A stretch of 60,545 nt of DNA from an uncultured Eubacteriales bacterium (lineage in GTDB: Bacteria > Bacillota > Clostridia > Lachnospirales > Lachnospiraceae), in the NCBI GenBank assembly GCA_900314525.1, contig OMVN01000009.1, positions 1 to 60,545 on the forward strand. The letters are read 5' to 3'. How positions within the stretch are numbered: the stretch's first letter is position 1; every line of letters begins with the position of its first letter. A program made the position numbers and the translations under genes. Under the pieces are notes generated by a model that saw only the letters and a program-made list of their open reading frames with translations, was not told the origin of the DNA and searched no databases. Of the stretch, positions 16,420 through 26,174 are shown in pieces.

Positions 16420-17178
16420 TTATTTCTCCTTCTTTGTACATTCTCTTGCAACTATATACATTCTCTCACTGTCATCCCTGACCGGATTTTTTGTAAATGC
16501 ATCATAAGCACACACAAATTCCATTCCTGACTCTATTATAAGCTTCTTCACATTTTCAAGAGAATATGCCCTTTGTATATGATTTTCTACATATTTGTCA
16601 TATTTTTCATCCTGATCTTTTATAAATAATGTCAGATCATATTCATTAATATCCTCTTCTTCATAAAATGTATTCTCCCAGATAAAACTTCCTTCTTCTC
16701 TGTTTTCAGCAATAGTACTGTCTCCAATCTGGGAGTATTTATACCTTGTATTCATATCAAAAATAAAAACACCGCCGATATCTAGATAATTATTTACGAG
16801 TCTGAATACTTCCAGCAAATCATCCTCCTCAGTAATATAATTCATGGAATCACAAATACTTACAACAGCTCTGACTGTTCCATACAATTCAAACTCTCTC
16901 ATATCCTGATTGAGATATAAAATATTCTGACCTGACTGTATCCTTTTTTCATTGGCAATTTCTAACATTTCCTCTGAATAATCCACACCAATCATATCAT
17001 ATCCTCTGTCACATAATCTGGTAGTAACATTTCCTGTTCCACATCCAAGATCCAGAACAAGACCTTCATTTACTCCATAAACATTAAGTAACTCTGACAG
17101 ATACTTTGTCCACTCATCATATGGCACATTATCCATAAACATGTCATATACTTTTGCAAATTCCATATATGATGCCAT
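16420..17178 (-). CDS. Class I SAM-dependent methyltransferase
   Basis: 252 aa from ATG 17178 (GAGGTG about 10 bases upstream; the codon at 17196 lies before this site). Motif I is VLDLGCGTGNVTT, followed by an acidic loop (GVDYSEEML), a motif with Asp/Met (YLNQDMREF) and the C-terminal seven-strand Rossmann pattern. The substrate is unknown; relatives are annotated only as class I methyltransferases. It is the first gene of an operon with hslO. Confidence 0.85.
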   Translation of the reverse strand: MASYMEFAKVYDMFMDNVPYDEWTKYLSELLNVYGVNEGLVLDLGCGTGNVTTRLCDRGYDMIGVDYSEEMLEIANEKRIQSGQNILYLNQDMREFELYGTVRAVVSICDSMNYITEEDDLLEVFRLVNNYLDIGGVFIFDMNTRYKYSQIGDSTIAENREEGSFIWENTFYEEEDINEYDLTLFIKDQDEKYDKYVENHIQRAYSLENVKKLIIESGMEFVCAYDAFTKNPVRDDSERMYIVARECTKKEK

Positions 17179-17249
17179 AGTTTTATCACACCTCATATTT
17201 CTTCATAGTCATTATTGAAATATACATTATTTCACTTTAAAAAGCAACC

Positions 17250-17278
17250 TTGATTATTCTTCATCATTAATCTATAAT
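17250..17278 (+). promoter_or_regulatory. Promoter of the 332-aa membrane protein gene
   Basis: TTGATT (17250-17255), 17-base spacer, TATAAT (17273-17278), then a ~50-base leader with GGAGGAG. Confidence 0.75.
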
Positions 17279-17333
17279 AAATTATTAACTGATTAAATAT
17301 CAGATACCAATTCGAGGAGGAGAAGATAATATT

Positions 17334-18332
17334 ATGAATAATTATGTTTATAATCAGATTAGAAAAGTATCTTTTATGGGTATTATTGTATCTGGTATAG
17401 TTCTTATATCTGTAATTTTATTAGGAATAAATCTTCCCTTCAAAAAGGTTTTTAACCCTACAAAAGTATCATTAATCAGCCAGATTTCAAAGGCACGTAA
17501 TGAAGGCAACAATTATATTGAAATTACACTTAATGATCTTCACTATACTGGGTATGACTATTATAAATTTGGAAAACCAGTTGCATCCTACTACTACAAT
17601 CTTTCAAATAATAATTGTACGTTTGTACTTCTAAATACTGATGAGCTTGATTCCCATAAGGTGTTAAATAATTATACTATTCAGGGAAGATTATCAGACA
17701 GTAACGAAGAAACTGACGAGTTAATGAGACGTTTATCAAACGACCTGGACTGGACAAAGAATGGATTGCAAAGTATCTCTGCTCCAGTTTATATAAACCA
17801 GACAGCATATCATAAGAATATTTATATTTTCCTTGCAGTGCTTTTATCATTTATTGCAATTTCAATGTTGGTTTATTTTTTAAATTCAATAGTTGTATTT
17901 ATTTTTCCAGGTATTCATCCTACATGTCTTTATCTCAAAAAGCTTACAAAAGGAAGAAAGGATATTGATACAGTTTCCATTGAAGTTACTAACAGAATTG
18001 TGCTAAAGACATCCAATTTCATTCTTACAAAGCATTATTTAATAATAAATAATCTACTTACATTTGAAATTGTTCCACTCGGCAGAATTATATGGGCATT
18101 TGAACACAGTAAATGGCATAAGATACTCTGGCACAAAACCAGACTTTCTTACACCCTCAGTATTATGTACGGACATAAAATCAAAATTGATTCTTCTAAG
18201 AATACAAAAGAAGAGATAGATACAATAATTAACTACTTCAAAGAAAATTATGACAGTATAATTATCGGATACTCAAAAGAGAATAAAAAACTTGCACATC
18301 AAAAATATAAAAGGATGCGCAGGAAACATTAG
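17334..18332 (+). CDS. Two-pass membrane protein of unknown function (possibly DUF6709)
   Basis: 332 aa. One membrane helix near the N-terminus (~14-33), an extracytoplasmic domain of ~130 residues rich in Asn and Tyr, a second helix (~162-192), and a cytoplasmic basic C-terminal domain with a PH-like strand pattern (ILTKHYLIINNLLTFEIVPL). I see no catalytic motif; a DUF6709-type assignment is from memory. A strong GAGGAGGAG precedes the ATG. Its stop overlaps the stop of convergent fliB by 3 bases. Confidence 0.75.
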   Translation: MNNYVYNQIRKVSFMGIIVSGIVLISVILLGINLPFKKVFNPTKVSLISQISKARNEGNNYIEITLNDLHYTGYDYYKFGKPVASYYYNLSNNNCTFVLLNTDELDSHKVLNNYTIQGRLSDSNEETDELMRRLSNDLDWTKNGLQSISAPVYINQTAYHKNIYIFLAVLLSFIAISMLVYFLNSIVVFIFPGIHPTCLYLKKLTKGRKDIDTVSIEVTNRIVLKTSNFILTKHYLIINNLLTFEIVPLGRIIWAFEHSKWHKILWHKTRLSYTLSIMYGHKIKIDSSKNTKEEIDTIINYFKENYDSIIIGYSKENKKLAHQKYKRMRRKH

Positions 18333-19396
18333 AACAAAGTGCAGTTTTCCACTGCACTTTCGTTATCTTCATCATATTCCACTTCTTTGGAATAAAGCTT
18401 GCAAATATTTATCTGATCTGTAAGCGTCAGTCTTCCGTAGAATTTATAGTTATATACATCAAGAACATAAATCATAAGTGTGCTAATCAGAGAAAATTTA
18501 ATTTTACCTGTCACATTGTCATCTTCCCTTGATTTCATAAAATACCTGTAAACAAAATATTTAAGCAGATTAATATATTGTTCAAAGCTGTCTTTATAAT
18601 ACTCATTAAATTCCGATTTTATTTCAATCACTTCATGGAGATTCTCTTTTAAATCCTTTAATTTTCTCCACCAGTCCATATTATTAATTTCCAGATTCAT
18701 ATAAAAATCAATAAGTTTGCAAAGAGTATCATAATCAAAAAATATATCGGTAAATACTTTATCATTTGCAGTCTCAAATGACTCAGAAAATAATATCTCA
18801 TCATATTTATTCTGATATACAACAGACTTATCCCATAATTCGTTTATTTTCATTTTTAAACCATTGTCATTATTTAAAATGTCAAAAATTTCATTTCTCA
18901 TTTCAAACAAAAGATTTTCCAGTGCCTGTTGTACTTCGTATTCTTCATCATCACCTATTTCTTCCTGATTTTCGGTCTGTATCACTTCAAAATCGTTTTC
19001 TGAATCATCTGTCAGAATGAGTCTTGCTGCTTCCTCGCAGCACAATCCCAGTCCCTGTTCCTCACCATTCAAAAACCAGTCGTAATATCTTGGATGATGG
19101 GTACATATTTGACTAAGATGTTCCTCTCCAAGATTAATAAAAATATCACATAGATTACATTCATTTAAAAATGGGCATCTCTCATCTTTTGTCTGAATAA
19201 AATGCGGGATTTCTTCATCGTCTTTTCCAGGTATAAAAATATTATCTTTAAGTCTGCCTGCAAAATCTCCCTTTACATTTTTGTAGAAATCCAGAGTATC
19301 CTCGTCTATATCTATTTCCCAGTCAGCGCAGCAGCTGTCTGTACAATTCTTTGATATACATTTAAATTTTTTATAATATGATGGTCTTCTAATCAT
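18329..19396 (-). CDS. fliB: FliB family (flagellin lysine N-methylase-like) protein
   Basis: 355 aa. The N-terminal cysteine pattern CxxxCxxSCC, then CPFLNE-CNLC, CTHHPR and LGLCCEEAARLIL, is that of the FliB family, named for the enzyme that methylates flagellin lysines in Salmonella and thought to bind an iron-sulfur centre. The C-terminal half is helical. No flagellar genes lie in this window, so the substrate may be another protein. Its ATG lies within the end of the K+ channel gene (8-base overlap), showing coupling. Confidence 0.85.
   Translation of the reverse strand: MIRRPSYYKKFKCISKNCTDSCCADWEIDIDEDTLDFYKNVKGDFAGRLKDNIFIPGKDDEEIPHFIQTKDERCPFLNECNLCDIFINLGEEHLSQICTHHPRYYDWFLNGEEQGLGLCCEEAARLILTDDSENDFEVIQTENQEEIGDDEEYEVQQALENLLFEMRNEIFDILNNDNGLKMKINELWDKSVVYQNKYDEILFSESFETANDKVFTDIFFDYDTLCKLIDFYMNLEINNMDWWRKLKDLKENLHEVIEIKSEFNEYYKDSFEQYINLLKYFVYRYFMKSREDDNVTGKIKFSLISTLMIYVLDVYNYKFYGRLTLTDQINICKLYSKEVEYDEDNESAVENCTLF
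18336..18360. terminator. Hairpin terminator inside the fliB 3' end
   Basis: AAAGTGCAG/CTGCACTTT around a seven-base loop, just past the stop of the plus-strand gene. The same bases code for the last residues of the minus-strand FliB. Confidence 0.7.
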
Positions 19397-20384
19397 TTTG
19401 CACTTCCATTGTATTTGAATATATTATTAATACGTCATTTTCTTTAATTACCAGATTTTCATCTGGTTTAATCTTTATGTTATTCCTGATAATCTCAGCA
19501 ATTATAAGATTATCTGATAATTTTAAACTTTTTATTTCTTTACCTGCCCATCTATCCTTTTTCAAAATCTTTAGCTGTATAAATGGAACATCCATATCCA
19601 CGTCATTTACTGACATAACTGAGAACTGTCGGTATTTTTCAACAAAACCTGCAGAAATAATACCTGTTGGAATAGCAACCATCCCCACTCCCAGAAATGC
19701 AATTATTATTCCCATGAGTTTTCCTAATGTTGTTATTGGATAAATATCTCCATATCCCACAGTTAGCAATGTAGAGGCAGCCCACCATATTCCTGAGAAA
19801 GCATTTGTAAATACATGTGGCTGAGCCTTGTTTTCAAGACTGTACATACACAAACTTGAACCAACCATTAGTACAATAATTATAAAAACAGACGATAGCA
19901 GCTGTTGTTTTTTGCTTGAAATTACATCTGTTATAACATTTAATGAATCATAATATGCATTTATCCTAAACAATCTAAGAATCCTAACAACTCTGAATAT
20001 CCTGAACACCGCCGCCCCTGATGGCATAAATATTGGAAGATAGAATGGAAGAAACGATAATAAATCAACCACACCCCAGAAGGAAGTTGCATATTTTCTG
20101 AGTGCCACTGCTTCGCTGTTTTCTGGGAACAGATACTTTGCAGTATATAATCTCAATAAATAATCCACCATAAACAGAAAAACTGTTATCTCCTCCAGCA
20201 CATAAAAAATACTGCCATATTTTTCATGCATACCGTCATATGTATTCATAATAGTAACGGCCAGATTTACAATTAATGCAGCTGTGGTTAAAATATCATA
20301 CATCTGATTTATTGGTTCATCAATCACGCCTACTGACACCATTCTGAATAATTTTTTTCTAAATGATACATTTCCTTTTTTCAT
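19389..20384 (-). CDS. Voltage-gated-type potassium channel with TrkA-C domain
   Basis: 331 aa. Six membrane helices: S1-S3 (~30-120), S4 with spaced arginines (FRIFRVVRILRLFRI, 127-141), and S5-pore-S6 (~165-250). The selectivity filter TVGYGD is at 208-213, so K+ selectivity is expected. The C-terminal ~75 residues look like a TrkA-C/RCK-type ligand-binding domain, suggesting regulation by a nucleotide or ion. It follows the radical-SAM gene by 16 bases and overlaps fliB. Confidence 0.88.
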   Translation of the reverse strand: MKKGNVSFRKKLFRMVSVGVIDEPINQMYDILTTAALIVNLAVTIMNTYDGMHEKYGSIFYVLEEITVFLFMVDYLLRLYTAKYLFPENSEAVALRKYATSFWGVVDLLSFLPFYLPIFMPSGAAVFRIFRVVRILRLFRINAYYDSLNVITDVISSKKQQLLSSVFIIIVLMVGSSLCMYSLENKAQPHVFTNAFSGIWWAASTLLTVGYGDIYPITTLGKLMGIIIAFLGVGMVAIPTGIISAGFVEKYRQFSVMSVNDVDMDVPFIQLKILKKDRWAGKEIKSLKLSDNLIIAEIIRNNIKIKPDENLVIKENDVLIIYSNTMEVQND

Positions 20385-20399
20385 AATTTACCTGTGGCA

Positions 20400-22010
20400 T
20401 TAATTTAAAATAATATACTTTGCCTCTCCATTTATTTTATTTCTAACACTGTAATCAAATCTTATTTCTTGTTCTCCATTTTCAAATTCAAACTTGTATA
20501 TTCCTTCCATACGCCTGCTCTTATTGAAATGGAGGCATTTGTCAAAATCAATATAGGTAAGTATTATTTTTGACTCATCGTCATCACGGATATATCTCTT
20601 AACAAAATCCTTCATAATATCATATCTCTTCTGAGCCGAAGGCTGTTTTATATTATATTCCATACCTATATAGTATTCTGATAGTTTCTCATACATATCA
20701 AATGGAGAATCAAAAAGTTTTTCTATGTATGGAAGACTCCTGATAAAAAATTGTGAATTATAAAAGTTTTCTGTCATATCACTGATATTCTCAAGTTTCA
20801 CAAGATCTTCATAACTCATCCATTTAGTCTTTAATACCTGATAAGGAGAATCTGACGACGCAACAATTCCAAACTCCTCACTTTTTCTGGCAATATCTGT
20901 TCCGTTTAATACCTTTAAAAAACCAAGTTGAAACTGATTCGCCCTCATATTATATACCCGGTTAAAAGATTTTTTAAAAATATTAATATCTTCATTTGGA
21001 AGACCTGCAATAAGATCAAGATGCAGATTTATATTCCCAGCTTTTCTTACCCCTTCAACCACGTGCTCAATCTTATCAATCTGATAATGTCTGTTAACCA
21101 GTTTTAGTGTTTCCTCATTTGTGGATTGTATTCCAATCTCCATCTGGACAAGTCCAGGTCTTAGTGTATTTACATAGGCTATCTCATCATCTGTCATTAT
21201 TCCTGCTTCTATTTCAAAATGAAAATTCGTAATGCCATTGTCGTGTTCATTTATATATTTCCATATTTCCATTGCGTGATCATAATTACAGTTAAAAGTT
21301 CTGTCCACAAATTTTACCTGTTTTACTTTATTGTCCAAAAAAAACTGTAATTCTTTTTTTACTGTATCAACATTCCTAAACCTGACCTTTCTGTCTATAC
21401 TTGAGAGACAGTACGAACAGTTAAACGGGCATCCTCTGCTTGATTCATAATATATTATTCTGTTGTCAAAGAGTTCCAGATCATTATATAAAAATGGAAT
21501 TTTATCCATATCAACAATTGCTGCCGGACCAGTATATATGATTTCCCCGTTTTCAAAAAGTGAGAGACCTCTTATTTTTCTCACACATATTTCGAACTCT
21601 TCTATGGATTTGCAGTTTTCTGCAGTATCACATAATTCAAGAAATATTTCCTCTCCCTCACCTGATATGCACAGGTCACACTGTCCATCTAAAAGGAATT
21701 TTTCAGGAGAGTTAGTGCATTCTGGACCGCCTGCCCAAATCATCACTTCATTCTCTCTTATTTTTCTTAAATCACTTATTAATTTCTGCACTCTGTCGAC
21801 ATTCCAGATATATGTAGAAAATGCCACAACATCAGCATTCTTTAACACAATATCAGCTAGTATGTCATTATATCTGTCGTTAATGGTATATTCAGCTATT
21901 TCTATCTCTTCATTATTTTTCTTATATTTATCTGCATATCCCTTTAGACTGTAAACTGCAGGGCAAGAATGTATATATTTTGCATTTACTGCGACTAATA
22001 ATATTTTCAT
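20400..22010 (-). CDS. B12-binding radical SAM protein with DUF4080
   Basis: 536 aa. Residues ~1-130 form a cobalamin-binding Rossmann domain. The radical-SAM motif CxxxCxxC is at Cys194, Cys198, Cys201 (SRGCPFNCSYC), followed by a TIM-barrel part. The C-terminal ~170 residues match DUF4080. Class B radical-SAM enzymes of this kind usually methylate unactivated carbons or phosphorus; no substrate gene is recognisable nearby. GAGGAAATC precedes the ATG. It is the first gene of a three-gene transcript with the channel and fliB. Confidence 0.88.
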   Translation of the reverse strand: MKILLVAVNAKYIHSCPAVYSLKGYADKYKKNNEEIEIAEYTINDRYNDILADIVLKNADVVAFSTYIWNVDRVQKLISDLRKIRENEVMIWAGGPECTNSPEKFLLDGQCDLCISGEGEEIFLELCDTAENCKSIEEFEICVRKIRGLSLFENGEIIYTGPAAIVDMDKIPFLYNDLELFDNRIIYYESSRGCPFNCSYCLSSIDRKVRFRNVDTVKKELQFFLDNKVKQVKFVDRTFNCNYDHAMEIWKYINEHDNGITNFHFEIEAGIMTDDEIAYVNTLRPGLVQMEIGIQSTNEETLKLVNRHYQIDKIEHVVEGVRKAGNINLHLDLIAGLPNEDINIFKKSFNRVYNMRANQFQLGFLKVLNGTDIARKSEEFGIVASSDSPYQVLKTKWMSYEDLVKLENISDMTENFYNSQFFIRSLPYIEKLFDSPFDMYEKLSEYYIGMEYNIKQPSAQKRYDIMKDFVKRYIRDDDESKIILTYIDFDKCLHFNKSRRMEGIYKFEFENGEQEIRFDYSVRNKINGEAKYIILN

Positions 22011-22071
22011 CTGATTTCCTCAATATCTTTTTTCTAAATATATCATTTTAAACTGTCATTTTCAAGTTTCC

Positions 22072-22100
22072 TTGCCAAATCTTAATATTTCAGATATAAT
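22072..22100 (+). promoter_or_regulatory. Promoter of putP
   Basis: TTGCCA (22072-22077), 17-base spacer, TATAAT (22095-22100). The leader to the ATG is about 30 bases and contains GGAGAG. Confidence 0.8.
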
Positions 22101-22136
22101 GTTCATTTGAAAAAATAATAAACATGGAGAGAAAAT

Positions 22137-23660
22137 ATGCAAACATCACAAATCTGCATTCTCATTGTCATTGCGCTATACTTAATAGGTATGATGGCAA
22201 TTGGAATTGCATTTTCAAGAAAAAACGAAACTACCTCCGACTTTTATCTAGGTGGAAGAAAACTAGGTCCATTCGTAACAGCTATGAGTGCTGAAGCATC
22301 TGATATGTCAAGCTGGCTTCTAATGGGTCTTCCAGGTCTGGCTTACTTAACTGGTATTGCAGATGCAGGATGGACAGCCATAGGTCTTATGGTAGGTACA
22401 TATTTAAACTGGCTTATTGTAGCCACAAGATTACGTAAATACAGTGAAGCAAACAAATCGATTACAATACCTGAGTTCTTTTCTAACCGATATGGCGATA
22501 AGAGGAATGTACTCACTTTAATTTCCGCAGTTTGGATTATCGTATTTTTTGTTCCTTACACTGCTTCTGGATTTTCAGCATGCGGTAAATTATTTAAATC
22601 ATTATTCAATATTGATTATCACACTGCAATGATTATAAGTGCGATAGTAATTATGATTTACACTGCATTTGGCGGATTCTTAGCTGCCAGTACAACAGAC
22701 TTTATACAGTCTATTGTTATGACACTTGCACTTGTTATAATCCTCATTTTTGGTACAGTTAAGGCGGGCGGTGTCTCAAATGTTATTGACAATGCCAAAT
22801 CACTTCCAGGATATTTCTCAATGATAAAGACTTATAATCCTGCAACTAACTCATCAAATCCATATCAGTTCCTTAATATTATTTCAATGTTCGCATGGGG
22901 ACTTGGATATTTTGGTATGCCACATATTCTTTTAAGATTTATGGCTATTGAAGATGATAAAAAGATAAAACTTTCAAGACGTGTTGCAACTGTATGGGTT
23001 GTAATTTCTATGGGTGTTTCAGTAATTATCGGTGTTGTTGGACTTGCAATGACAAGCAATGGCGCAATCAAAAACTTACAAGGTTCAAATTCTGAGACAA
23101 TTATTGTTAAAATTTCACACTTACTTGCATCTCACGGAATTATTCCAGCTTGTATCGCCGGTATAGTATTATCAGGAATTTTGGCATCAACAATGTCAAC
23201 AGCTGATTCACAGCTCCTTGCAGCTTCATCATCTGTTTCAAACGATATTCTTGTTAAGTTCTTCCATACAAAATTAAGCAATAAAGTATTACTTACAATT
23301 TCAAGAATTAGCCTTATTCTTATTGCAATAGCAGGTGTAGTTCTTGCATGGAATCCTGACAGTTCAGTATTCCAGATTGTATCATTTGCATGGGCAGGAT
23401 TTGGTGCCGCATTTGGTCCAGTTATGCTGCTTGCACTTTTCTGGAGACGTTCAAATCTCTATGGTGCAATCGCCGGAATGATTGCAGGTGGAACAATGAT
23501 TTTCGTATGGAAATTTGTTATTAGAAGTTTTGGAGGATTCTGGGATATATATGAACTCTTACCAGCGTTCATATTTGCATTATTAGTCAATGTAATTATA
23601 TCACTATTAACAAAAGCACCTTCAAAAGAACTTACTGATGTCTATGACAGTATTTCATAA
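22137..23660 (+). CDS. putP: Sodium/proline symporter PutP
   Basis: 507 aa, usual family length, with about 13 hydrophobic helices. Sodium:solute symporter (SSS) family features are present: the early ATTSDFYLGGR-like segment and SAEASDMSSWLLMGLPG in TM2, and LASTMSTADSQLLAASSSVS in TM8-9, which holds sodium-site Ser/Thr residues. It imports proline with Na+. It has its own promoter; its stop lies inside the end of the convergent glycerate kinase gene (19-base overlap). Confidence 0.92.
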   Translation: MQTSQICILIVIALYLIGMMAIGIAFSRKNETTSDFYLGGRKLGPFVTAMSAEASDMSSWLLMGLPGLAYLTGIADAGWTAIGLMVGTYLNWLIVATRLRKYSEANKSITIPEFFSNRYGDKRNVLTLISAVWIIVFFVPYTASGFSACGKLFKSLFNIDYHTAMIISAIVIMIYTAFGGFLAASTTDFIQSIVMTLALVIILIFGTVKAGGVSNVIDNAKSLPGYFSMIKTYNPATNSSNPYQFLNIISMFAWGLGYFGMPHILLRFMAIEDDKKIKLSRRVATVWVVISMGVSVIIGVVGLAMTSNGAIKNLQGSNSETIIVKISHLLASHGIIPACIAGIVLSGILASTMSTADSQLLAASSSVSNDILVKFFHTKLSNKVLLTISRISLILIAIAGVVLAWNPDSSVFQIVSFAWAGFGAAFGPVMLLALFWRRSNLYGAIAGMIAGGTMIFVWKFVIRSFGGFWDIYELLPAFIFALLVNVIISLLTKAPSKELTDVYDSIS

Positions 23661-24757
23661 ACAGTTCGTCTGATATTATTACTAGCAAACACAGGGTCTA
23701 GAACATTTTCTGACTCTGTGTTTTTATTTATACAAAAGCAGGTTTCTATACCTGCATCTTTTAATTTTTCTATGCCATCTCCCACTATTCCTGCTATTGC
23801 GACACATCTTTTATTATATTTCTTTGCAATCCTTGAAACCCCTGTTGGCGCCTTCCCCATAATTGTCTGGGAATCAATTTTTCCCTCCCCAGTTATAACA
23901 AGATCACATTCCTTAATATATTTTTCTATATCAAGTGCACCAAGCACAATATTAATACCATTTTCAAGTCTACCATTTAAATAGGCCGTCAGTGCAAATC
24001 CTAGGCCTCCAGCTGCTCCTGCACCCTTAGCATATTCATTTGCATCCTTATATAACACCTTTGTAAGGCGAGCATAATCAGACATCCAATTATCCATCTT
24101 ATCTATCATCTCTTCGTCCGCTCCCTTTTGTGGTGCAAATACTCTGCTGCATCCATATTCACCAAGAAGAGGGTTTTCTACATCACATGCAACTGTAAAA
24201 TCGCAGTCATATATCCTTTTATCAACGTGTCTATCAATAATCTGAACCAATTCGCTTAATCCTATAGCACCTCGTTTTATACTTTCTCCATCACCATTTA
24301 GAAATTCAAACCCCAGTGCCATAAGCATTCCAGTTCCCCCGTCATTAGTTGCACTCCCACCAATTCCTATTATAAATTTAGTACAGCCTCTATCCATTGC
24401 ATTGATTATTAATTCCCCAACTCCGTATGTTGTGGCATATAAAGGATTTAATTTATCCTTATCAACAAGTGTTATCCCTGCAGCTGCAGACATCTCAATA
24501 ATTGCAGTATTTTTATTTACAATCCCGTAGGTGCTCATTATTTTTTCTCCAAGGGGACCTGTAACCATACATTCTTTCTTCTCTCCCCCTAACTGACTTA
24601 CAAGGCATTCCATTGTTCCTTCTCCACCATCAGCTATTTCAAATGTATTCACCTCAGCATCCTTCACTGCATCAATAACACCAAGTCTGGCTGCTTGTGC
24701 AGCCTGTCTAGAACTAACACATCCCTTAAAAGAATCTATAGCAACTACAACTTTCAT
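23642..24757 (-). CDS. glxK: Glycerate kinase, GlxK/GarK family
   Basis: 371 aa, full length. It phosphorylates D-glycerate with ATP. Typical features: MKVVVAIDSFKGCVSS start, GDGGEGT-like ADGGEGTMECL, GVGELIINAMDRGCTKFIIGIGGSATNDGG, and a C-terminal CDLVITGEGKIDSQT segment. AGGAGAG precedes the ATG. It lies 24 bases downstream of the Nudix-AAA gene on the same strand and converges on putP, sharing 19 bases at the ends. Confidence 0.92.
   Translation of the reverse strand: MKVVVAIDSFKGCVSSRQAAQAARLGVIDAVKDAEVNTFEIADGGEGTMECLVSQLGGEKKECMVTGPLGEKIMSTYGIVNKNTAIIEMSAAAGITLVDKDKLNPLYATTYGVGELIINAMDRGCTKFIIGIGGSATNDGGTGMLMALGFEFLNGDGESIKRGAIGLSELVQIIDRHVDKRIYDCDFTVACDVENPLLGEYGCSRVFAPQKGADEEMIDKMDNWMSDYARLTKVLYKDANEYAKGAGAAGGLGFALTAYLNGRLENGINIVLGALDIEKYIKECDLVITGEGKIDSQTIMGKAPTGVSRIAKKYNKRCVAIAGIVGDGIEKLKDAGIETCFCINKNTESENVLDPVFASNNIRRTVYEILS
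23687..23725 (+). terminator. putP terminator embedded in the glycerate kinase gene
   Basis: AAACACAGGGTC and GACTCTGTGTTT pair over 12 positions (one G-U), then TTTTT. It lies 27 bases past the putP stop and within the C-terminal coding sequence of the opposite gene. Confidence 0.8.
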
Positions 24758-24781
24758 TTATCTGCTCTCCTATAATATCTT

Positions 24782-26035
24782 CTATTTGTTATTAAGAATC
24801 ATGCTTGTCTCGATTGCATCCCTAACAGCATACTCCGCATTTTCAGCTCCAAAATCTCTGTCATAATTATTGATAACTATTTTCCTGATTTCCGCACCTT
24901 TTAATTCATTTTCAATACCACTTATGCCCTTATTTCTGCATAACTCACTTACTATCTGGCTATATCTGCTTTTTATAATATCTGTGTAAATGTCTTCTGT
25001 TATTTTATTAAAAATAATTATTTTTCTTATCTTAGCCAGCACTTCATTTTCCAAATACTTCTTAATAGTTCCTGTATCGGCCTTTGATTCATCATCAGAA
25101 TGTAAATTAACTTCAAAAATTAAATACTTTATATTTTTACCTGATTCAGAAAAATTCGCTGCTGCTCTCTGAACTGATTTATCTGCCTTTTCAAACTCCT
25201 CAAAAATAAAAGATTCATCCTTAAAGTTTTTCATATATTTTCTGAATTCATCACTGTTTTTAAATTCCAGCGCGTTTACAATATGTGGCTCCCTTCCTGT
25301 CGCGCATTTAATAAATGCTTTTGCAAGACTAGTTCTGCCGCATCCCGTATATCCTGAAAATATATATTTTTTTATTAAATCATCTGGAAAAAGATTAAGT
25401 TTTTCCTTTTTTATCATACTATCTAACAGTTCCTTAATTTCATCCTGCCCCTTTATAAAATCTGACATTTCACCAAAAGATGGTCTTATATCACTGTTCC
25501 CTGTTTCAACAATTTCAGAATTATTCTTTTTAATATCACCTATAATTTCAGTTTTAATTTCTGATTTAAATTTTAATTCTCCACCCTTGGCATGACTAAA
25601 GTCATTTTCATTATTTTGATTAATTCTGTTTTTTTTGGAATGATAAACACCGGTTGTCTTGATTTTTCTGACAACTTCTATATCAGCTGGGAGCCAGTTC
25701 ACACTGTCGATTTCAAAAATATTTAACCACCTTGAATCAAGGTGTTCCTTTAACTCAAGATTTCCCTTTTCAACTTGGCACCAGTAACAGTGCATTGTAA
25801 GATGAAAATCAGTATAATCATGCTCCACTGTCATAAGAAAATCCTCTACAGAAATCTCTGTTCCAAGTTCCTCCATAATTTCCCTTTTCAGGGCTTCTTC
25901 GTCATTCTCACCCTTTTCTATTTTACCACCTGGGAATTCCCATCCCCCTTTATATTCTCCATAACCTCTCTGGGTTGCAAATATTTTATCTTCATGGGTT
26001 ATTATTGCTGCTACAACCTCTATTTTTTTCATCAT
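24782..26035 (-). CDS. Nudix hydrolase fused to a degenerate Clp/HSP100-like AAA+ module
   Basis: 417 aa. Residues 1-125 are a MutT-type Nudix domain with a complete box at 37-59 (G37-x5-E43-x7-REIMEELG), likely cleaving damaged nucleotides. After a linker (~125-185), residues 186-417 follow the Clp D2 layout: GQDEI start, Walker A GYTGCGRTS (228-236) with Arg234 in place of Lys, Walker B FIFEEFEKAD with Glu for Asp, then IIIFNKITEDIY and a YDRDFGAENAEYAVRDAI sensor-2 region lacking its Arg. The AAA+ part may bind but poorly hydrolyse nucleotide. Precedes glxK. Confidence 0.8.
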   Translation of the reverse strand: MMKKIEVVAAIITHEDKIFATQRGYGEYKGGWEFPGGKIEKGENDEEALKREIMEELGTEISVEDFLMTVEHDYTDFHLTMHCYWCQVEKGNLELKEHLDSRWLNIFEIDSVNWLPADIEVVRKIKTTGVYHSKKNRINQNNENDFSHAKGGELKFKSEIKTEIIGDIKKNNSEIVETGNSDIRPSFGEMSDFIKGQDEIKELLDSMIKKEKLNLFPDDLIKKYIFSGYTGCGRTSLAKAFIKCATGREPHIVNALEFKNSDEFRKYMKNFKDESFIFEEFEKADKSVQRAAANFSESGKNIKYLIFEVNLHSDDESKADTGTIKKYLENEVLAKIRKIIIFNKITEDIYTDIIKSRYSQIVSELCRNKGISGIENELKGAEIRKIVINNYDRDFGAENAEYAVRDAIETSMILNNK

Positions 26036-26174
26036 TTCCGACCTTCCTTGTCCTGTTTATGGGATTAATTATACTATAAATTGAGTGCCCTTGCATCTTT
26101 TCTTTTATTTATCAAAATGATAAAATATTAGTAAGTTACACATACTATTAAATGTCTTTAAATGGAGGTATTGA

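Noticed and set aside
21463-21954. 163-aa open frame opposite the radical-SAM gene
   Set aside because: Shadow of the B12-binding domain; no RBS or family signal.
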